Assembly (NCBI GenBank): GCA_030599055.1
Contig: JAUVOS010000103.1
Span: 1 to 8,485, forward strand
From: Lutibacter sp.
GTDB lineage: Bacteria > Bacteroidota > Bacteroidia > Flavobacteriales > Flavobacteriaceae
Direction of reading: 5' to 3'
Length of the DNA stretch: 8,485 nt
Position numbers and translations under genes: made by a program. Of this stretch, positions 4,239-8,485 are shown piece by piece. Under the pieces are notes generated by a model, which did not search any database, was not told the DNA's origin, and saw only the letters and a list, made by a program, of their open reading frames with translations. Every line of letters starts with the position of its first letter. Positions within the stretch are counted from its first letter, which is position 1.

Positions 4239-6560
4239 ATGAAAAAATCAATATTATTAAGTATGATGTTTCTATTAGTAAGCATTGTACTATTTGGTCA
4301 AAACAATACTTTTAAAGGTATTGTTGTTGATCGAGAAACCAATGAGCCTATTGCAAATGCTACAATTAAAGTAATAGGCAATGATGAATTTACACTAACA
4401 GATGCAAATGGTAAATTTAGTATTGTAGCATCAAATGATGCAATTTTAGAGATAATGCACTTATCTTATAAAACAAAAAAAGTAACTGTGATTAACGCAA
4501 CAACAATTAGTCTATCTCAAAAGAAAATTTCTTTAGATGAAATTGTTATTAGATCGCACCCATTAGAAGATATTTCACATTCGGTGGTCGTAATTGATGA
4601 TGCAAAAAAGGGAAGTCAACCCAGAAATGCTGCTGAGCTTTTTAATGATATCTCAGGATTTAGTATTCAAAAACGTAGTGCTACAGCATCGGAACCTTCT
4701 TTTAGAGGATTTAAGTACGAACAGATGAATATTAAATATGATGGAGCTACTAAAATCGTACATGCTTGTCCCAATAGAATGGATCCTATTACAGCACACG
4801 TAATACCCGAAGAAGTTAGTAAGGTTGAAGTCGTTAAAGGTCCTTTTACAGTGCGTTTTGGTCAGAGTTTTGGTCCAATAGTCAATTTAGTTACGAGAAC
4901 TCCAACACCTGATGATTATGGTTTTCATGGTAGTTGGCAAGGTGGTTATGAAACTAATGGAAGCAACTTTATGACAAGAGGTGAGTTATTATATGCTATT
5001 GAAAAGTTTGATTTTACCATTAATGGAGAAATGCGTGATTTTGGTGATTATACCGATGGAAATGCTGTAGAAACTCCAGCCGCTTTTGTCACGAATAGTT
5101 ATTCGTTAAAAGCAGGTTTCAACCCAAAAAATAATCAACGTTTGCAATTAGATTGGAGACAAAAATTTGGTAAAGACATCAAGCATGCTGGTCTGCCGAT
5201 GGATTCACCTAAAGATGATAGTTATTCTATGGGATTAGATTATAAGATTCAAAATGTATCTGATAACATTAATAGTATTTCGTTTAAATCATATCTTTCT
5301 TATGTAGATCACTTAATGACCAATGAAGATAGACCTAGTTTTGCTAAAATGGATGCTTCAACACCCGTAACATCTAACACCTATGGTGGGAAATTTGAAG
5401 TTGGTTTAACACCAAATGATAAATTTTTAATCTATACAGGTTTAGATGTAGATATTATTATGAGAGATGGAGAGCGCACAAGAATTATTAAGAAAAAACC
5501 TGATGGAACGGACTTCCCCGTAGATTCTCGTCCGGTTTTTACAGATAAAGTTTGGCAAGATGCCACTACTTCAGATATTGGTTTATTTGCCGAAGTAACT
5601 TACAAATTATCAGATAATTTAGCACTAACTTCAGGTTTACGTACTGATTTTGTCAACGCATCAATTGCTGCACCAGCTGAAGATACATCTGGTGTAGGTG
5701 GCGTTATCGTACCAGGATTTGCATCGCTTTATGGTGCTGATTTTGAAGAGGTTTCTGAAACCACTTTAGGTGGAAATATTTCTTTAAAATATCAACAAAA
5801 AGGAACACAAGTTCAGTTGGCTTATGGATTAGGGACACGTTCAGCTTCAATGATAGAACGTTATATTTATCACTTCTCTATTGGAGCAGATTCGTATGAA
5901 TATGTTGGAAATCCATTTTTAAAACCGGAACAAAACAATCAATTCGAATTGGCAGTTAAGCATAAAAAAGGATCAATTAATGTTGGTGCAAGTGCATTTT
6001 ATTCCATCATGAAAGATTATATATCAGCAGTTGTTAGAGATGGTAATCCAGATTTTGCAATAGTATTTCTTAATGCCAATCCATATGCTAAGCAATACAT
6101 AAATGTAGATGCCAATCAGGTAGGTTTTGATGCATTCTTTAATTATAAAATTCTTCCCTATTTAGAATTTGTATCTGACGTTGCCTTTACCAAAGCAACC
6201 AATGAAACATTTGATGAGCCTTTAGCACAAGTAGCGCCATTTAGTGCGCATTTGGGTCTTAAATTTGAGAAAGATTCTTATTGGGTTGATCTACGTTCTA
6301 AATTTGTAGGAGAGCAAGATCAATTGGCTGCTTCTTTTGGAGAAACAGTACCTACACCAGGATATAATACGCTTGATTTACGATTGGGTGTTGAACCTCT
6401 AAAAGGTTTAAAACTAGGAGCTGCAGTAATTAATATTTTTGATACAGCTTATTACGACCATTTAAACTTTACCTTTAAAAATACGGTTGACAATGAAGTT
6501 GGGGGTAGAATTTATGAAACAGGTCGTAGTTTTAGTGTGTTTGCTAAATATTCGTTCTAG
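4239..6560 (+). CDS. TonB-dependent outer-membrane receptor, OprC-like (putative copper)
   Basis: 773 residues. The signal peptide is about 1-20. Residues 23-97 form a carboxypeptidase-regulatory-like domain (FKGIVVDRETNEPIANATIKV), typical of Bacteroidota receptors. SLDEIVIRS (98-106) is a TonB-box-like segment. The plug is about 107-222, including AAELFNDISGFSIQKR, PSFRGF and KVEVVKGPFTVRFGQSFGPIVNLVTR, followed by a 22-strand-type barrel ending in a terminal Phe. In the plug, HACPNRMDP supplies C177 and M181 (CxxxM). In the barrel, VDHLMTN supplies H358 and M360 (HxM). Pseudomonas OprC is reported to bind copper with CxxxM (C143/M147) and HxM (H323/M325): that spacing is 180 residues, here 181. 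Copper uptake is therefore the favoured substrate call. No SusD partner follows, which argues against a glycan receptor. The ATG at 4239 gives a clean signal peptide. Confidence 0.93.
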   Translation: MKKSILLSMMFLLVSIVLFGQNNTFKGIVVDRETNEPIANATIKVIGNDEFTLTDANGKFSIVASNDAILEIMHLSYKTKKVTVINATTISLSQKKISLDEIVIRSHPLEDISHSVVVIDDAKKGSQPRNAAELFNDISGFSIQKRSATASEPSFRGFKYEQMNIKYDGATKIVHACPNRMDPITAHVIPEEVSKVEVVKGPFTVRFGQSFGPIVNLVTRTPTPDDYGFHGSWQGGYETNGSNFMTRGELLYAIEKFDFTINGEMRDFGDYTDGNAVETPAAFVTNSYSLKAGFNPKNNQRLQLDWRQKFGKDIKHAGLPMDSPKDDSYSMGLDYKIQNVSDNINSISFKSYLSYVDHLMTNEDRPSFAKMDASTPVTSNTYGGKFEVGLTPNDKFLIYTGLDVDIIMRDGERTRIIKKKPDGTDFPVDSRPVFTDKVWQDATTSDIGLFAEVTYKLSDNLALTSGLRTDFVNASIAAPAEDTSGVGGVIVPGFASLYGADFEEVSETTLGGNISLKYQQKGTQVQLAYGLGTRSASMIERYIYHFSIGADSYEYVGNPFLKPEQNNQFELAVKHKKGSINVGASAFYSIMKDYISAVVRDGNPDFAIVFLNANPYAKQYINVDANQVGFDAFFNYKILPYLEFVSDVAFTKATNETFDEPLAQVAPFSAHLGLKFEKDSYWVDLRSKFVGEQDQLAASFGETVPTPGYNTLDLRLGVEPLKGLKLGAAVINIFDTAYYDHLNFTFKNTVDNEVGGRIYETGRSFSVFAKYSF

Positions 6561-6598
6561 GAAATTGTTATTATCCTTATAGAAATTAAGTTTGAATA

Positions 6599-6670
6599 CT
6601 AACAGATGTTAGCCATGTCCGAAGTTAGAAGCACAACTTCTAACTTCGGGCTTCTAACTTCTAACTTTTA
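6599..6670. repeat. Hairpin plus tandem CTTCTAACTT repeats after the receptor gene
   Basis: CCGAAGTTAGAAG (6619-6631) pairs perfectly with CTTCTAACTTCGG (6637-6649) around a CACAA loop. It is preceded by CTAACA-GA-TGTTAG (6600-6613) and followed by two more CTTCTAACTT-type copies (6651-6670). It lies between the receptor stop and the convergent pseudogene and may terminate both, although the U tract is poor. The repeat runs into the pseudogene stop codon. Confidence 0.55.
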
Positions 6671-6984
6671 AATCTAAATATTCTTTAGCAAAACCTTCGC
6701 ATAAGTTAATACTTTCTTTAATATCGTCCATTGTAGTGCGTGGATTTATCAAACACATTCTAAGTACTACTTGATTTTGTAAGATTGTAATAACTAATAC
6801 TGCTTCTTTGGATAGGGTCATTTGCTTGGAGATGTATTCATTCAATTTATCTAGCTGTTTTTCAGATAAATCATAATCGATTGGATTGTATCTTATAGTT
6901 AATTACAGCGAGTGTCGCCGAAGAAATCATCTCCCATTTAGGACTGGTACGTAATAGATTCTCAAGAGTTTCGGTGAGTTTACC
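6654..6984 (-). pseudogene. C-terminal remnant of a PLP-dependent decarboxylase
   Basis: Joining two minus-strand frames recovers a continuous C-terminal domain: KLTETLENLLRTSPKWEM, then SSATLAVINY, then RYNPIDYDLSEKQLDKLNEY, then VLRMCLINPRTTMDDIKES to a stop at 6656-6654. The pattern (two-strand motif, helix, VLRxCxINPRTT, final helix) is that of the C-terminal domain of group II PLP-dependent decarboxylases (diaminobutyrate/aromatic amino acid decarboxylase type). The frames are offset by one extra base near 6891-6897; removing one A from the minus-strand TATAAGATAC restores the frame. Upstream of 6984 the similarity stops, and the catalytic lysine domain is absent. The last residues (VRS) run into the CTTCTAACTT repeat. 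It is non-functional on two counts, truncation and frameshift. Confidence 0.7.
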
Positions 6985-7193
6985 ACTTCTTATGGTGCCG
7001 CATTAATTGCAAAAGAAAGGTACTTAGATGATGATTGATTAAAATATTACATGCTAATTTGTAGCGTATTCTGTATTTAAGAAATGTATACGTAAAATAT
7101 ACTTATTCAACTAGTTATGTCAAATTTTTAGAAAAGTAAAAAAAAATGTAATTTCGTGCCAAACAAATATTTAATATTAATAAAATAAAAAAA

Positions 7194-8033
7194 ATGAAAA
7201 AAATAAACTTAATTATTATTACTAGCATACTTTATGTAAGTGGATTTGCTACTCAAATATCAAGCGAAAACACTAGCTTAACTATGTCAGATGAAGAAAG
7301 TCTACTATTTATGTTAGAAGAAGAAAAATTAGCACGAGATGTATATGTGGTTTTATATGGTATATGGGGTGCTAATCGATTTAATAATATTAGCAATAGT
7401 GAACAAAGTCATATGGATTCATTAGAGGTATTGTTGATAGAATATGATATTACATATTCAATTTTACCTTCTGGGGAATTTGCCAACTCTGATTTACAAA
7501 ATTTATACGATCAACTAATAGCACTTGGGTCAACAACTTTAGTAGATGCTTATATAGTGGGAATGACCGTTGAAGATGTGGATATTTATGATTTACAAGT
7601 TAGAATTGCAGAAACAAATAATCAGGCTATTATTGACACTTATGAACTTTTATTGTGTGGTTCTACTAATCACATGCGTGCTTTTTATAATGGATTGACA
7701 GCCAATGGTGGAAGCTATAGTCCTCAATATATTACTACTGAAGAATACAATGCCATTTTAGCAGGCTCCAATGTTGAATGTGCTCTAGCTGTTGATGATT
7801 TTGTCTCCTCCCCAACTAATGTGATTTCAACAAATATGGTAAAGGATACTTTTAGTGTTGTACTTCAGAACAATTCTATTGTATATATTTATTCAACAAA
7901 TGGTAATATGGTAAAGTCAGTAGAAGTAAGAGAAAATGAAGTAATCAATATAAATGAATTTTCCATTGGAGTTTATTATGTAAAAGTTATAAATAATAAT
8001 AAATTTTATTTTATTAAGATACTTAAAGAATAG
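7194..8033 (+). CDS. Secreted DUF2202 (ferritin-like) protein with T9SS sorting domain
   Basis: 279 residues. The signal peptide is about 1-19. Residues 31-195 are a DUF2202 domain, a ferritin-like four-helix fold. The metal-type residues are all present: EEEKLARDVY (42-51), SEQSHM (E70, H73), VEDVDIYDL (126-134) and YELLLCGSTNHMRAF (E151, H160). Residues about 215-279 form a type A T9SS C-terminal sorting domain, with VYIYSTNGNMVKSVEV, FSIGVYYVKVINNNKFYFIKI and a short charged end, so the protein is expected to be exported and released or surface-anchored. The exact reaction of DUF2202 proteins is unknown; metal or redox stress roles are inferred from the fold. The ATG follows an A-rich leader. 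The only promoter-like match is an imperfect TAATTTCG (7149-7156). The gene is monocistronic, with a terminator 41 nt downstream. Confidence 0.92.
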   Translation: MKKINLIIITSILYVSGFATQISSENTSLTMSDEESLLFMLEEEKLARDVYVVLYGIWGANRFNNISNSEQSHMDSLEVLLIEYDITYSILPSGEFANSDLQNLYDQLIALGSTTLVDAYIVGMTVEDVDIYDLQVRIAETNNQAIIDTYELLLCGSTNHMRAFYNGLTANGGSYSPQYITTEEYNAILAGSNVECALAVDDFVSSPTNVISTNMVKDTFSVVLQNNSIVYIYSTNGNMVKSVEVRENEVININEFSIGVYYVKVINNNKFYFIKILKE

Positions 8034-8074
8034 ATTAGTTATTTACTGTTAAAATTGTTAGAGAATGTATATAC

Positions 8075-8108
8075 ACAGAAGGCAAGTTGTCATACCTTCT
8101 GTATTTTT
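8075..8108 (+). terminator. Intrinsic terminator of the DUF2202 gene
   Basis: ACAGAAGG (8075-8082) pairs with CCTTCTGT (8095-8102) around a 12-nt loop, followed by A and five T. It lies 41 nt after the stop. A further exact pair, ATTTACTGTT (8041-8050) with AACAGTAAAT (8118-8127), encloses it and may extend the structure. Confidence 0.7.
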
Positions 8109-8155
8109 GTTATTTAAAACAGTAAATTTCCTGTTATTGTTTATAGAATATTCCG

Positions 8156-8163
8156 TATTTTTG
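8156..8163 (+). promoter_or_regulatory. Candidate -7 box for the PAS-sensor gene
   Basis: TATTTTTG matches TAnnTTTG, 26 nt before the ATG at 8190. A TTG at 8137-8139 lies 16 bp upstream, somewhat closer than the usual 19-21 bp. Confidence 0.4.
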
Positions 8164-8189
8164 AAAGTGAACTATTTAATTAATAGATT

Positions 8190-8485
8190 ATGACTAATTC
8201 AGAAAATAGATTAACTAAAAATGACAGACCAAGTCCTATCAATAAAGAGATAATCATCGATGATGAGGCAGTATTGATAAGTATAACAGATCCTGAAGGT
8301 TATATTTTGGAGGTAAATGATGTTTTTGTAGAAACATCGGGTTATAGTGAGAAAGAATTAATCGGCGCGGCACACAATGTAATTCGCCATCCTGATATGC
8401 CTAAAGTACTATTCAAAATTGTATGGGAACATATAAAGGATAGAGAAAATGTGATGGCTTTAGTGAAAAATTTAGCAAAAGATGG
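8190..8485 (+). CDS. PAS-domain sensor protein, Aer-like PAS (3'-truncated)
   Basis: 98 codons are visible before the window ends. After an approximately 25-residue polar N-terminus without a signal peptide, residues 27-99 are a PAS domain: LISITDPEGYILEVNDVFVETSGYSEKELIG, then AHNVIRHPDMPKVLFKIVWEHIK, then LVKNLAKDG. The HNxxRHPDMP and VKNxxKxG segments are characteristic of the FAD-binding PAS of the aerotaxis receptor Aer and of the many Aer-like PAS proteins. The N-terminal half of that signature is intact, but the usual W-x-G before VKN is replaced by NVMAL, so flavin binding should not be assumed. The output domain (methyl-accepting, histidine kinase or other) lies beyond the window. 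The ATG at 8190 is the first in frame after the promoter. Confidence 0.85.
   Translation, partial: MTNSENRLTKNDRPSPINKEIIIDDEAVLISITDPEGYILEVNDVFVETSGYSEKELIGAAHNVIRHPDMPKVLFKIVWEHIKDRENVMALVKNLAKD

Noticed and set aside
4239..6560. SusC-type glycan receptor
   Set aside because: The 773-residue length is short for SusC, no SusD gene follows, and the CxxxM/HxM residues point to a metal substrate.

Overview
The window reads as low-GC chromosomal DNA of a Flavobacteriia-type Bacteroidota. Four things support this. The TonB-dependent receptor carries the carboxypeptidase-regulatory-like N-terminal extension typical of the phylum. A secreted DUF2202 protein ends in a type A type-IX-secretion (T9SS) sorting domain. 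Promoters match the Bacteroidota -7 consensus TAnnTTTG and Shine-Dalgarno sequences are weak. bL19 has the flavobacterial form.

Layout, left to right. (1) Positions 1-836: the 3' part of a secreted, very basic, Lys/Gln-rich protein with five tandem heptads, and a strong terminator hairpin. (2) Positions 837-1710: AT-rich DNA holding a small minus-strand lipoprotein gene bracketed by two palindromic elements. Their outer boxes (GTTGTGGGG and CCCCACAAC) are exact reverse complements, as expected for an integron-type cassette with attC-like sites; no integrase is visible. (3) Positions 1710-2320: no convincing protein gene. On the minus strand there is a consensus promoter (TTTG, 21 bp, TATATTTG) and, about 340-380 nt downstream, a UUCG-tetraloop hairpin with a U tract, which together outline a possible unannotated small RNA. 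(4) Positions 2321-2802: rplS (bL19) on the minus strand with its terminator and a possible structured leader.

(5) Positions 2860-6560: an Rrf2-family Fe-S-type regulator (minus strand), divergent from a small Cys-rich membrane-anchored protein, which is followed by a 773-residue TonB-dependent receptor. The receptor has CxxxM (C177/M181) and HxM (H358/M360) motifs at nearly the same spacing as the copper-binding residues reported for Pseudomonas OprC. The trio is therefore plausibly an outer-membrane copper-acquisition locus under redox or metal control; that role is inferred. (6) Positions 6561-7193: a decayed PLP-dependent decarboxylase fragment with a frameshift, next to palindromic repeats. 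(7) Positions 7194-8108: a secreted DUF2202 (ferritin-like) protein with a T9SS tail and its own terminator. (8) Positions 8190-8485: the start of a PAS-domain sensor resembling the Aer PAS, cut by the window end.

The observations most worth checking are the copper-type receptor locus, the single-gene cassette with attC-like ends, and the putative minus-strand small RNA.
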